Made by a program: the position numbers and the translations under genes. Positions 9,313 through 18,072 of a DNA stretch of 64,000 nt are shown here, piece by piece. The DNA is from Sulfurimonas sp. C5 (GTDB taxonomy: Bacteria; Campylobacterota; Campylobacteria; Campylobacterales; Sulfurimonadaceae), in contig NZ_JARXNQ010000004.1 of assembly GCF_029872055.1 (NCBI RefSeq), positions 62,001 to 126,000 of the forward strand. The letters run 5' to 3'. Within the stretch, counting starts at the first letter, position 1; each line of letters starts with the position of its first letter. A model generated the notes under the pieces. The model worked only from the letters and a program-made list of their open reading frames with translations, searched no databases and had not been told where the DNA came from.

Positions 9313-10884
9313 TTACCCCTTAATCCCGAACCAGAACTTATAGTTTTTACTTTTTTGCATTTTGCTCTCTAACATCTGGTAAATACCGTGTGTACCTAAA
9401 ATAGCAGTAAGCATAGAAGCTAAAATACCGATACTCATAGTAATTGCAAATCCTTTGATAGCACCCGTTCCGTATGCATATAGTACAACTGAAGCAATAA
9501 GCGTCGTAATGTTTGCATCTAAAATAGCACTCATAGCATTTGAATAACCATCTTCGATCGCTTTATGCATTGACTTGCCTTCACGGATAAGCTCACGAAT
9601 ACGCTCAGAGATAATAACATTGGCATCTACTGCCATACCGACAGTTAAAACAATCCCCGCCATACCAGGAAGTGTAAGTGTAGCACCAAAAAGAGACATT
9701 ACCGCTAAAAGTAAAAACAGGTTTGCAATCAGAGCGATGTTAGCAATAACACCCGCCATTCTGTAATATGCGATCATAAAAACAATTACTAAAACAAATC
9801 CACCAATTAAAGCCACCATAGACGCTTGAATAGAATCAGCCCCTAGGCTTGGTCCTACTGAACGTTTCTCCATTAAGTAAATCGGAGCAAGTAAAGCACC
9901 GCTTCTTAAAGCAATTGCCAGGTCTTTTGCTTCTACTACAGTATAGTTTCCGGAAATTTGTCCAGAACCACCACCGATACGCTCGTTAATATTCGGAGCT
10001 GAATACACTTTACCGTCAAGTACGATAGCAAGACGCTTCCCTACATTCTTTCCTGTAAAATCTCCAAAGATCTCTGCACCTTCAGCATTAAGTTTGAAGT
10101 TAATTACAGGACGGTTGTTTTGATCAAATCCAACATTGGCATTTGTCAACATCCCACCATCAAGAATTGGAATTTCACGTACCAAATATTTAATCTCTGA
10201 AGATTTTGCATCTTCTAAGATCACATCTCCGTAAGCAGCAGCATCACCAGCACTCATATTGTACACACGAGCAGCTCTGTCTTCATCAACTGCCATAAGT
10301 TCAAGTTTTGCAGCACGGCTGATTAGTTCACGTGCACGTTGCTCCTCTTCTTGAGTTTTAATACCTGCTAGTTCTACTAAGATTTTTTCTTCACCCTGTT
10401 TTGCAACGATTGGTTCAGAAAGACCAAATTGGTCAAGTCTATTTCTAATAGTCTCAATTGCTTGATCAATTGCCAGTTTCTTAGTTTTTTCGATCTCTTG
10501 AGCTGATAAACTTACCGATACAATTGAATTGTTTACAGAAACAACAGCACCGTCAATTTGAGCAAGATATTCTTTAATCTTAGCAATTTCATCAGAATCT
10601 AAAACTTCAAACTTTACACCTGTTTCATCAAAAGTAAGTCCATCGATCAAAATGTCATTACGTTCGCTGAAATGTTTAATACTAGCTGTGATAGATTTTA
10701 TACGAGATTTTGTAGCTTCTTCTGTTTTAACGCCCAGAAGCATGTGAAGACCGCCTTGAAGATCAAGTCCTAAAGTGATTTTTTTCCCACCTTCAGTTTG
10801 AAGCAGTGAAGGGATAGAAAAGACTATCCCGAAAACTATTGCTAAAGCGAAGATTACGATACGATAATTAAGCTTCATCCTCAT
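9313..10884 (-). CDS. secD: protein translocase subunit SecD
   Basis: Partner of SecF in proton-driven protein export. The reading frame is open from a TTG at 10896, but I place the start at the ATG at 10884 (a further ATG is at 10878), because the TTG has no Shine-Dalgarno sequence and both ATGs keep the N-terminal membrane segment. All three overlap the yajC 3' end, so translation is probably coupled. The product (about 523 residues) has LGLDLQGG after the first membrane segment, a large periplasmic domain, and a C-terminal five-helix block with the VDANVIISERIRE motif. Confidence 0.96.
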   Translation of the reverse strand: MRMKLNYRIVIFALAIVFGIVFSIPSLLQTEGGKKITLGLDLQGGLHMLLGVKTEEATKSRIKSITASIKHFSERNDILIDGLTFDETGVKFEVLDSDEIAKIKEYLAQIDGAVVSVNNSIVSVSLSAQEIEKTKKLAIDQAIETIRNRLDQFGLSEPIVAKQGEEKILVELAGIKTQEEEQRARELISRAAKLELMAVDEDRAARVYNMSAGDAAAYGDVILEDAKSSEIKYLVREIPILDGGMLTNANVGFDQNNRPVINFKLNAEGAEIFGDFTGKNVGKRLAIVLDGKVYSAPNINERIGGGSGQISGNYTVVEAKDLAIALRSGALLAPIYLMEKRSVGPSLGADSIQASMVALIGGFVLVIVFMIAYYRMAGVIANIALIANLFLLLAVMSLFGATLTLPGMAGIVLTVGMAVDANVIISERIRELIREGKSMHKAIEDGYSNAMSAILDANITTLIASVVLYAYGTGAIKGFAITMSIGILASMLTAILGTHGIYQMLESKMQKSKNYKFWFGIKG

Positions 10885-11134
10885 ACTTCTTTGCAACAGA
10901 GTCTTTTGCGATTTTTACAATCGTTTCTTTATTCATCTCAACACTAAAAAAGTTCTCTTCAACTTTATTAACAACAACAATGAAACCACCGTTAGTGATA
11001 ATCTTATCACCTTTTTTAAGTGACTCGATCATTTCTTTTTTAGCTTTCGCTTCTTTTTGTTGTGGACGAATAATCACAAAATACATAATTGCGATCAGAA
11101 ATACAAAAGGTAATAACTGAGAGATTAATTCCAT
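10868..11134 (-). CDS. yajC: Sec translocase accessory protein YajC
   Basis: An 88-residue inner-membrane protein that associates with SecDF. One membrane segment at about 5-23 is followed by the family hallmark IRPQQKEAKAK and a small cytoplasmic domain with GDKIITNGG. AAGGAAG eight bases before the ATG is a strong ribosome site. It is the first gene of the minus-strand operon running through secD, secF and leuS, and a good -10 box lies 36 bases upstream. Confidence 0.96.
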   Translation of the reverse strand: MELISQLLPFVFLIAIMYFVIIRPQQKEAKAKKEMIESLKKGDKIITNGGFIVVVNKVEENFFSVEMNKETIVKIAKDSVAKKYEDEA

Positions 11135-11169
11135 ATCTATAACTTCCTTATTTAAATAAAAATTGGGAG

Positions 11170-11175
11170 ATTATA
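11170..11175 (-). promoter_or_regulatory. -10 box for the yajC-secDF-leuS operon
   Basis: Perfect TATAAT on the minus strand preceded by a T-run and TG. The predicted start, near 11163, gives a leader of about 29 bases with the Shine-Dalgarno sequence. No clear -35 is seen, which is normal for Campylobacterota sigma-70 promoters. Confidence 0.7.
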
Positions 11176-11220
11176 CAAAAACAATACTAATATCTGAGTA
11201 AAATTGTGTAAAATTTCAAT

Positions 11221-12435
11221 ATGAACGAAAAAAGAAAAGATATTTTATTTGGTTTGGCAAGTGCAGTTTTTTTCAGTCTCTTTATTTATTTAAGTAATTT
11301 CGGACTCGAAAACAAATTATTAAACACGGCTCTGGGACTGATTGCCGTAGCTTCTATATTGTATATACCCAAGCGTTCCGTCTTGGCAGCAGGTTTTTTT
11401 ATAGGAGTGTTTTGGTTTTACTGGATAGGCTTTAGTTTTCAGTATCAGGGTGTCGGTTTTATGATGCCAATAGTTACTTTGGGCTTTGGACTGCTTTATC
11501 TTCTTTTATTTTTACCTATGTATTTTACTACCAACCCTTTCATTCGTGGGGCTGTACTTTTTGCACTCAGTTTCATTGAACCGTTTGACTGGAACTGGTT
11601 TAAGCCTGAACTTCTTTTTATTGACAGTTTCATCGGTGTTTATAAATACCAGTTTGCGATCGTGATTTTTGCTTTGGCAGCTGCTATTTACGCATATAGA
11701 AATTATCCAAAATATAAATACTATCCACTCATTTTACTTGTGTTTGCAATTAATTTTGGCTATCCGATGCAAAAAGAGCTTCCATTAAACATGAAACTTG
11801 TTCAAACAGATGTCAAACAAGAAGATAAATGGAAAAGGGATAATCTTTATCCTACAGTAGATATGATTTTTCAAGAGATTACAAAAGCAAAACTTGAAGG
11901 ATATAAAGTTGTTGTCCTACCTGAGTCGGTCTTTCCTCTTTTTATGAACAAAAGTCCGAAATTAATTAAACAACTCCAAGAGATTTCACATTCTATTACT
12001 ATTATTGCCGGAGCACTTTTAGTAGAGAACGGGAAACATTATAACGTTACATACTTGTTTGACCAGGGAAAATATTCCGTAGCAAAAAAAGTTGTTCTTG
12101 TCCCTTTTGGAGAGTATATTCCACTTCCTAAATTTGCCAAAAAGTTTGTAAACGATACCTTCTTTAACGGTGCAAGCGACTTTGTTACGGCTGATCAGCC
12201 CACAGACTTTGAAATCAATAAAGTTAAAATAAGAAATGCTATCTGCTATGAGGCAACTTGTGATGCTCTTTATCAAGGTGATGTGGATTTTGTCGTAGCT
12301 ATCAGTAACAATGCTTGGTTTACCCCTTCAATCGAGCCGACACTGCAACGTCTACTTATGAAATATTATGCACGCAAATACGGAGTTACTATTTATCATG
12401 CCGCAAACTACCGTGGCAGCGGTGTAATCAAGTAG
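11221..12435 (+). CDS. lnt: apolipoprotein N-acyltransferase, C-terminally short
   Basis: Integral membrane enzyme that adds the third acyl chain to lipoproteins. About 180 residues of membrane segments precede a nitrilase-type domain. The catalytic set is visible: Glu in LPESVFP, Lys in AKKVVLVPFGEY and Cys in ICYEATC. At 404 residues it is about 100 shorter than E. coli Lnt: the protein ends at ANYRGSGVIK, right after the nitrilase core, so the usual C-terminal membrane helix is missing. It is divergent from yajC, as in Campylobacter. TAAAAT boxes lie at 11199 and 11209; the second would leave almost no leader. Confidence 0.88.
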   Translation: MNEKRKDILFGLASAVFFSLFIYLSNFGLENKLLNTALGLIAVASILYIPKRSVLAAGFFIGVFWFYWIGFSFQYQGVGFMMPIVTLGFGLLYLLLFLPMYFTTNPFIRGAVLFALSFIEPFDWNWFKPELLFIDSFIGVYKYQFAIVIFALAAAIYAYRNYPKYKYYPLILLVFAINFGYPMQKELPLNMKLVQTDVKQEDKWKRDNLYPTVDMIFQEITKAKLEGYKVVVLPESVFPLFMNKSPKLIKQLQEISHSITIIAGALLVENGKHYNVTYLFDQGKYSVAKKVVLVPFGEYIPLPKFAKKFVNDTFFNGASDFVTADQPTDFEINKVKIRNAICYEATCDALYQGDVDFVVAISNNAWFTPSIEPTLQRLLMKYYARKYGVTIYHAANYRGSGVIK

Positions 12436-12450
12436 AAACCAAATTTTTGC

Positions 12451-12456
12451 TATAAT
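12451..12456 (+). promoter_or_regulatory. extended -10 promoter for ppk1
   Basis: TATAAT preceded by TGC (extended -10), just after the lnt stop. The predicted start near 12463 leaves a short leader with AGGA eight bases before the ppk1 ATG. Confidence 0.7.
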
Positions 12457-12489
12457 GCAATAAAAATTTATGCAACAGGATCGGTTTTT

Positions 12490-14583
12490 ATGTTGAATTT
12501 CAAAAACCCAAATTTTTATATTAATCGTGAACTTTCATGGTTACAATTCAATACAAGAGTTCTCAAACAGGCACAAGATACAACTTTACCATTACTTGAG
12601 CGTTTAAAGTTTCTTGCGATCTACGGAACTAATCTTGATGAATTTTATATGATCCGTGTAGCAGGACTTAAAAAACTTTTCTCGGCAGGGATTATTGTTT
12701 CAGGTGCAGATAGACTTACACCGCTGCAACAACTTCGTGAAATCAGACACTATCTGCATCAAGAGCAACAAGTTGTAGAACATTGTAGAACAGAGATACT
12801 AAAGAAGCTTGAACATGAAGGTATTTACGTTAAAAAATACAACGATTTAAGCAACCAGGAAAAACACAAAGTAAACATATACTTTAAAGAAAACATCTAC
12901 CCTGTAATTATTCCTATTGCTGTAGATGCGACACATCCGTTTCCACACTTAAACAACTTGAGCTTCGGTCTTATCGTTAAACTTAGAGATACAGACAATG
13001 AAGCAATTGAACGTTTTGGAATTGTACGTGTCCCTCGTGTTTTAGACAGATTTGTCCAAATCGGTGAAGGTACTTATGTGCCTATAGAAACTGCTGTTGC
13101 ACAACATATAGAAGATCTTTTTCCGGGTTATACACTCATTAAGTACGCATCATTCAGAGTAACGAGAAATGCCGACATCGAGATCGAAGAGGAAGAAGCG
13201 GATGACTTTATGGAGATCCTTGAAGAGGGATTAAAACTTCGTAGAAAAGGGGAAATGGTTCGTCTTGAAATGGGAAGTAATGCAGATGATGAAATCATTA
13301 ACTTTTTCAATCGCCATGCTAATGTCTACAAAGATGATATCTATAAATTCCATACTTCTTTAAATCTTTCGAGTTTATGGCAAATAGTTGGCAATAAAGA
13401 TTTTGCACATCTATTATCTCCATCATTTAAACCAAAGAATCTGCCGCCTTTAGATAGTAATGACAATATCTTTGCTATCTTGGACAAACAAGATATCATG
13501 ATGTACCATCCGTATGAAAGTTTCGAACCTATCGTAAAAATGATACAACAGGCTGCAAAAGATCCTGATGTTGTTTCGATCAAAATGACACTATACAGAT
13601 CAGGACAAAATTCTCCAATCGTAAAAGCATTGATGGATGCGAGTGAAAGCGGAAAACAGGTAACTGTTATGGTTGAACTGAAGGCTCGTTTTGACGAAGA
13701 GAACAACCTTATCTGGGCAAAAGCACTAGAAAAATCAGGAGCACACGTTATTTACGGAATTAAAGGCTTAAAAGTACACGCAAAAGCTACACTTATCACT
13801 CGTAGAATTAACGGTAAACTCAAACAGTATGCACATTTAGGTACTGGAAACTATAACCCGTCAACTTCAAAGATCTATACAGATATGAGTTACATGACAA
13901 GTAAAGACGAGATCACAAATGACCTTACTCGTTTTTTCCACTTTTTAACAGGATTTAGTAAAAAAGGGAAACTAAATGAGCTCTATATGGCACCGTCTCA
14001 AATCAAGCCGAAGATCTTATCACTCATTCACAATGAGACAAGACAAGGAGAAAATGGACGTATCATTGCGAAAATGAACTCTTTGGTTGATGACGACGTG
14101 ATCCGTGCGCTTTACAAAGCAAGTCAAGCGGGTGTAAAAGTTGATCTTATCATCCGCGGTATCTGTTGTTTAAAACCTGGAATAGAAGGTGTAAGTGAGA
14201 ATATCCGTGTTATCTCTATTTTAGGAAAATACTTAGAACATGCTCGTGCATATTACTTTAAAAACGATGCTTCTGAAGTATATATCTCTAGTGCAGACTG
14301 GATGCCGAGAAACTTAGTCAGACGTATTGAGCTTTTAACGGCTATTAAAGATGAAGAGTCTAAGAAAAAAATTATTCAACTGTTAAACCTTCAAATTTCA
14401 GACAATGTACTTGCACACGAACTCCAAAGTGACGGTACTTATGTAAAGGTAAAAGCTGATGATCGTTTAATAAACAATCATAAACTTTTAGAAGAGTATG
14501 TGAATAAAATTTCAAAAGTGACAAGAAAAGAATCATCTACAAATATTCATCAGTTAGTAGAGAGACTGTTTATAGAGAGTTAA
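12490..14583 (+). CDS. ppk1: polyphosphate kinase 1
   Basis: Reversibly polymerises the terminal phosphate of ATP into inorganic polyphosphate. It has 697 residues, usual length. The N-terminal domain begins with the family motif NRELSWLQFN. The autophosphorylated histidine is H430 in KVHAKATL, and the second conserved histidine is H584 in YLEHARAYYF. It has its own extended -10 promoter and is followed after one base by the gamma-carbonic-anhydrase-like gene, so the two are co-transcribed. Confidence 0.97.
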   Translation: MLNFKNPNFYINRELSWLQFNTRVLKQAQDTTLPLLERLKFLAIYGTNLDEFYMIRVAGLKKLFSAGIIVSGADRLTPLQQLREIRHYLHQEQQVVEHCRTEILKKLEHEGIYVKKYNDLSNQEKHKVNIYFKENIYPVIIPIAVDATHPFPHLNNLSFGLIVKLRDTDNEAIERFGIVRVPRVLDRFVQIGEGTYVPIETAVAQHIEDLFPGYTLIKYASFRVTRNADIEIEEEEADDFMEILEEGLKLRRKGEMVRLEMGSNADDEIINFFNRHANVYKDDIYKFHTSLNLSSLWQIVGNKDFAHLLSPSFKPKNLPPLDSNDNIFAILDKQDIMMYHPYESFEPIVKMIQQAAKDPDVVSIKMTLYRSGQNSPIVKALMDASESGKQVTVMVELKARFDEENNLIWAKALEKSGAHVIYGIKGLKVHAKATLITRRINGKLKQYAHLGTGNYNPSTSKIYTDMSYMTSKDEITNDLTRFFHFLTGFSKKGKLNELYMAPSQIKPKILSLIHNETRQGENGRIIAKMNSLVDDDVIRALYKASQAGVKVDLIIRGICCLKPGIEGVSENIRVISILGKYLEHARAYYFKNDASEVYISSADWMPRNLVRRIELLTAIKDEESKKKIIQLLNLQISDNVLAHELQSDGTYVKVKADDRLINNHKLLEEYVNKISKVTRKESSTNIHQLVERLFIES

Positions 14584-14584
14584 A

Positions 14585-15118
14585 ATGATACACAAATTTA
14601 AAAATTATGAACCAAAAATAGGTAAAGATACATGGGTAGCTCCTTCAGCTGACGTGATTGGAGATGTAGAGATTGGTGAAGATTGCTCTATATGGTTTGG
14701 GACGGTAATTAGAGGTGACGTTCATTATATTAAAATCGGGGACAGAACAAGTGTTCAGGACTGTTCAATGCTGCATGTTACACACCATAAAGGTGAAGAC
14801 AGACAAAAGCAAGGTGACGGAAACCCTACAATTATTGGTAATGATGTAACTATCGGTCACCGTGTAATGCTACACGGCTGTACGATCGAAGATGCATGCT
14901 TAATCGGTATGAGTGCAACTATTCTTGATAATGCTGTCATTGGAAAAGAGAGTATAGTTGGAGCGGGAAGTTTAGTTACTAAGGGTAAAAAATTTCCACC
15001 GAGAAGCCTCATTATGGGAAGTCCGGCAAAAGTAGTAAGGGAACTTACTGACGAAGAAGTCGCCGAACTCTACGCTTCTGCAAAAAGATACGTCTCTTTT
15101 AAAAACGAATATAATTAA
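14585..15118 (+). CDS. gamma-carbonic-anhydrase-like hexapeptide-repeat protein (YrdA/PaaY type)
   Basis: A 177-residue left-handed beta-helix protein of the gamma carbonic anhydrase family, normally a trimer with metal between subunits. Hexapeptide repeats run from about 15 to 145. The expected metal-ligand histidines are present in the segments MLHVTHH and GHRVMLHG, and the R and D of the family's IRGDV motif are at about 44-46. Such proteins are active carbonic anhydrases in some species and only bind cofactors in others, so activity is not certain. The ATG follows the ppk1 stop by one base. Confidence 0.88.
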   Translation: MIHKFKNYEPKIGKDTWVAPSADVIGDVEIGEDCSIWFGTVIRGDVHYIKIGDRTSVQDCSMLHVTHHKGEDRQKQGDGNPTIIGNDVTIGHRVMLHGCTIEDACLIGMSATILDNAVIGKESIVGAGSLVTKGKKFPPRSLIMGSPAKVVRELTDEEVAELYASAKRYVSFKNEYN

Positions 15119-15191
15119 TTTTTATCCACTTTTATATCTACATAAGTTTTCTTAAACTATCATACATATATCTCACTTAAAAGGAAACAGT

Positions 15192-15335
15192 ATGATAGAT
15201 AAGAAAAAAGTAAACAAATTCCTTAGAAAAGAATTGAAAGACCTACTCAAAAAAGAGTTCAAACAAGAGGCGAAAAAAAATATCAAAAGTTACAAGAAAA
15301 AAGAAAAGTCAGAAAAAAAAGCTAAGAAAAAATAA
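15192..15335 (+). CDS. small lysine-rich protein, 47 residues, function unknown
   Basis: Open frame from ATG 15192 to TAA 15333-15335, with AAAAGGA seven bases upstream as a good ribosome site. The product has 21 lysines in 47 residues, an amphipathic helical first half (KKVNKFLRKELKDLL) and a basic tail of KKKEKSEKKAKKK. It is strongly basic and probably binds nucleic acid, ribosomes or polyphosphate; the last is only suggested by the ppk1 neighbour two genes upstream. It ends 3 bases before a strong hairpin. I recognise no family. Confidence 0.6.
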   Translation: MIDKKKVNKFLRKELKDLLKKEFKQEAKKNIKSYKKKEKSEKKAKKK

Positions 15336-15338
15336 GAG

Positions 15339-15368
15339 AAGAGATTGGGAAGTATTATCCAATCTCTT
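15339..15368 (-). terminator. terminator hairpin between convergent genes
   Basis: A perfect 10-base-pair stem (AAGAGATTGG / CCAATCTCTT) with a 10-base loop. On the minus strand it is followed by CTCTTATTTTTT, so it can end argJ transcripts; on the plus strand it follows the 47-residue gene but has no good U-run. Confidence 0.7.
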
Positions 15369-15394
15369 ATAGATGTTAATAGGTAATAAACTGA

Positions 15395-16573
15395 TTATGT
15401 TCTATAGTCCGCGTTAATTTTTACGTATTCGTAACCAAGATCACATCCAAATGCCGTGAATTCTCCTGAACCGATACCTAAATCACATGAAATTGTAAAC
15501 TCTGGTTTTCTCATAATTTTGGCAGCTTGGATCTCCATCTCTGCATCAAAGTAAAGATTTCCTTTTTCATAAACGCAAATATCATCAAATGAGATCGTTA
15601 AAGTTTCCTCTTTTGCTTCAGCTCCACTAGCTCCTACAGTTGAAGCAATACGTCCCCAGTTTGGATCTTCACCGTAGAGTGCCGTTTTTACAAGAAGTGA
15701 ATTAGAAAGAGCTTTGGCAACCACTTCTGCTTCGTGATCGTTTTTTGCACCTGTAACTTTATAAGTTACAAGTTTTGTAGCACCCTCTCCGTCTTTTACC
15801 ATCTGTTTTGCCAAAAATTCCATAATCTGATGCAGTGTATCTTCAAATGCTTCCTCATCATACGCACCGCTTTTTGAGTTAGAAAGCAGCATTACAGTAT
15901 CGTTCGTAGAAGTATCACCGTCAACCGAAGCGGCATTAAATGTTGTCACTACTACACGATCTAATACTTTTTGCATTTTAGTAGATGACACATCTGCATC
16001 CGTTGTAATGAAACAAAGCATAGTAGCCATAGCTGGGTTAATCATCCCTGCACCTTTTGCCATAGCACCTATATGAAAACTACTTCCATCACTCAATGTC
16101 ACTTGAAATGCAATCTCTTTTTTGAAACTATCTGTAGTCATAATAGCCTGAGCAGCACTTGTTGGATTTTTTTGAGTAAGGTCAAAAAGTTTAATTCCGT
16201 TGATGAGCTTCTCTTTTGGAAGTCTTACTCCGATTACACCAGTTGAACTCATAACAGGATTCATAGCCTCATCAGGAAGATGTCCAAGTACTTCATCAAT
16301 ATCGTCAATTCCAGCTTCACCCGTCATTGCATTAGCATTTTTTGAATTTATAAGTACAAAGTTTGTTTTAAAATCACCCTTTGCTTTAAAATGTTTAATT
16401 GGGGCAGCAGCCATTTTATTTGTTGTAAATGCCGAAGCAATTTCACATAATGTGTCTGCATAAATAAACGCCATATCTTTAGCATCGTTTTTCTTTAATC
16501 CAGCACTAATTCCGTCTGCATAAAAACCATTAGCGGCACAAACTCCGCCCTCAATTTTTTCTAATTTATACAA
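15395..16573 (-). CDS. argJ: glutamate N-acetyltransferase / amino-acid acetyltransferase ArgJ
   Basis: Transfers the acetyl group from N-acetylornithine to glutamate in the cyclic arginine pathway. It has 392 residues. The self-cleavage site is seen as PAMATMLCF, with Thr184 the nucleophile of the beta chain, preceded by the KGAGMI motif. The start is TTG at 16573 with AAGGAG seven bases upstream. It overlaps the channel gene stop by 8 bases, so expression is coupled. Whether it is bifunctional (also using acetyl-CoA) cannot be read from sequence. Confidence 0.96.
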   Translation of the reverse strand: MYKLEKIEGGVCAANGFYADGISAGLKKNDAKDMAFIYADTLCEIASAFTTNKMAAAPIKHFKAKGDFKTNFVLINSKNANAMTGEAGIDDIDEVLGHLPDEAMNPVMSSTGVIGVRLPKEKLINGIKLFDLTQKNPTSAAQAIMTTDSFKKEIAFQVTLSDGSSFHIGAMAKGAGMINPAMATMLCFITTDADVSSTKMQKVLDRVVVTTFNAASVDGDTSTNDTVMLLSNSKSGAYDEEAFEDTLHQIMEFLAKQMVKDGEGATKLVTYKVTGAKNDHEAEVVAKALSNSLLVKTALYGEDPNWGRIASTVGASGAEAKEETLTISFDDICVYEKGNLYFDAEMEIQAAKIMRKPEFTISCDLGIGSGEFTAFGCDLGYEYVKINADYRT

Positions 16574-17696
16574 ATTTGAGCTCCTTCGGCTTCAATCTTT
16601 TTCTTAATAAATCTCTGGTAATTTTTATACCAGCCTGTGTTCCAATTACTAAAAGCTTACATTCGCTTGTAACTAAAACATCTCCTTTAGGCATTGCAAC
16701 AAATTTTCCGTCTTTTTTTGTAATCCCAACTACAGAAGTATTTGCGATCTCTCTAATATGTGTCTCTTTTAATTTTTTTAACACCGCCCATGAATATTTA
16801 GGTACCAAAATCTCCTGCATATCGATCGGATTGTCCGTTTTGTATAAGAACTCTTCTAAAAGGTTTTCCATATCCGGACGTGCTGCCATTGCAGAAACCC
16901 TTTGAGCTGTAAGTTTCGTAGGACTTACAACCGTATCTGATCCCAGTTTTTTCAATTTTTCTACATCACTCATAGATTCAGCAGCAGAGATCACATAATA
17001 AGGTCTTGGTAGAAAGTGCTCTTTTTCAAAAAGTCTTACCGAAGCGATAAGTGCAATATTATCCGCAATTGAATCAGAAAGAGTAATCAGCCCTTTTGCA
17101 GATGCCAAATGCGCCTTTAACATTGATAATTCCGCATGAGGCTCGGCCTGTAAGAAATGGGGATATTTGTGTTCTACTGCCCATTCATGGATCTGCGGTC
17201 TTGGATCAATTACAACAAAAGGTATGTGGTTTTTACGTAATTGTTTCGTTACTTCAATCGTATAATCATTATGATAACACACAACAAAATGTTTTTTTAA
17301 TCTTGCGATTTTATACAACATTCTTCGCTCCTTGATAATAGCAACAATGTGCCCCTTGTTTAATTCTGAAACTAAAATACCGATCGCACTAGAGAAAACT
17401 GCGAAACCGGCAATGATTAGATTAATCGTAAATATTCTACCAGCATCAGATATTGGACGTATCTCTCCAAAACCTACAGTAGTAAACGTAATAGCAGTTT
17501 GATAGATGGCATCAATAATCGGAAAATTATCAATTAGAACATAACCTGTTGTTCCAATCAACATCACTATAACTGTTAAAATAAGGGGTAGACGAAATGC
17601 TTTAAGGTGGGGGTAAACTTCAGGAAGAAGCTTTGGATCGGGTTTGGGAGTAATCTCCCAATTTAGAAATGTGCGAATCCTTTCTAAAAGATTCAA
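16566..17696 (-). CDS. two-helix potassium channel with RCK/TrkA domains, altered filter
   Basis: A 376-residue Kch/MthK-like protein: membrane helix at about 36-55, pore loop with selectivity filter TVGFGE at 73-78, second helix at about 88-110, then TrkA-N and TrkA-C domains. The filter differs from the usual TVGYGD by Tyr to Phe and Asp to Glu. The first strand of the TrkA-N domain reads VVCYHNDYTI, lacking the GxGxxG nucleotide-binding glycines, so NAD binding is doubtful. The start is TTG at 17696 with AGGA eight bases upstream. It lies between rpmB and argJ in one operon. K+ flux is the likely function; gating ligand unknown. Confidence 0.85.
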   Translation of the reverse strand: MNLLERIRTFLNWEITPKPDPKLLPEVYPHLKAFRLPLILTVIVMLIGTTGYVLIDNFPIIDAIYQTAITFTTVGFGEIRPISDAGRIFTINLIIAGFAVFSSAIGILVSELNKGHIVAIIKERRMLYKIARLKKHFVVCYHNDYTIEVTKQLRKNHIPFVVIDPRPQIHEWAVEHKYPHFLQAEPHAELSMLKAHLASAKGLITLSDSIADNIALIASVRLFEKEHFLPRPYYVISAAESMSDVEKLKKLGSDTVVSPTKLTAQRVSAMAARPDMENLLEEFLYKTDNPIDMQEILVPKYSWAVLKKLKETHIREIANTSVVGITKKDGKFVAMPKGDVLVTSECKLLVIGTQAGIKITRDLLRKRLKPKELKFV

Positions 17697-17711
17697 GACC
17701 TATTCCTAAAA

Positions 17712-17900
17712 CTACGAATTTTTCTTAAGTGTGCGTAATTCTTTTGCAGAAATCTTAATTTTTTTCGTTGTACCATCCTCTAATGTGATACGCACTGTTC
17801 TGAGGTTTAGTAAAAAACGACGCTTAGTTCTGTTTTTAGCATGAGAAACATTGTTCCCACTCATCGGCCCTTTGCCGCTAATAGCACATCTTCTTGCCAT
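17712..17900 (-). CDS. rpmB: 50S ribosomal protein L28
   Basis: A 62-residue ribosomal protein beginning [12 protein letters not shown], the L28 signature. The frame is open further upstream, but the ATG at 17900 is chosen because it gives the family N-terminus and has AAGGA about ten bases before it. It is the first gene of an operon with the potassium channel and argJ. Confidence 0.97.
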   Translation of the reverse strand: MARRCAISGKGPMSGNNVSHAKNRTKRRFLLNLRTVRITLEDGTTKKIKISAKELRTLKKNS

Positions 17901-17934
17901 TTTAGTATCCTTGAATGATATTTTAAAGTTGCGA

Positions 17935-17940
17935 ATTATA
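17935..17940 (-). promoter_or_regulatory. -10 box for rpmB operon
   Basis: TATAAT on the minus strand, 34 bases before the rpmB ATG. The expected start site near 17928 gives a leader of about 28 bases. Confidence 0.65.
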
Positions 17941-18072
17941 TCAGACCAAAGCAAAACTTCAACTTAAGCCAAAGAGTTCTTTAGTATTTATCGCTCTTTA
18001 TTATTATTTTATGTAATTATAGCTAGAATTAAGCCAATTACAAAATAAATTTACAATTTTGCGAGATGCCCT

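Noticed and set aside
17901-17954. 18-residue N-terminal extension of L28
   Set aside because: The extension covers the promoter -10 box and the family starts at MARRC with a good ribosome site.
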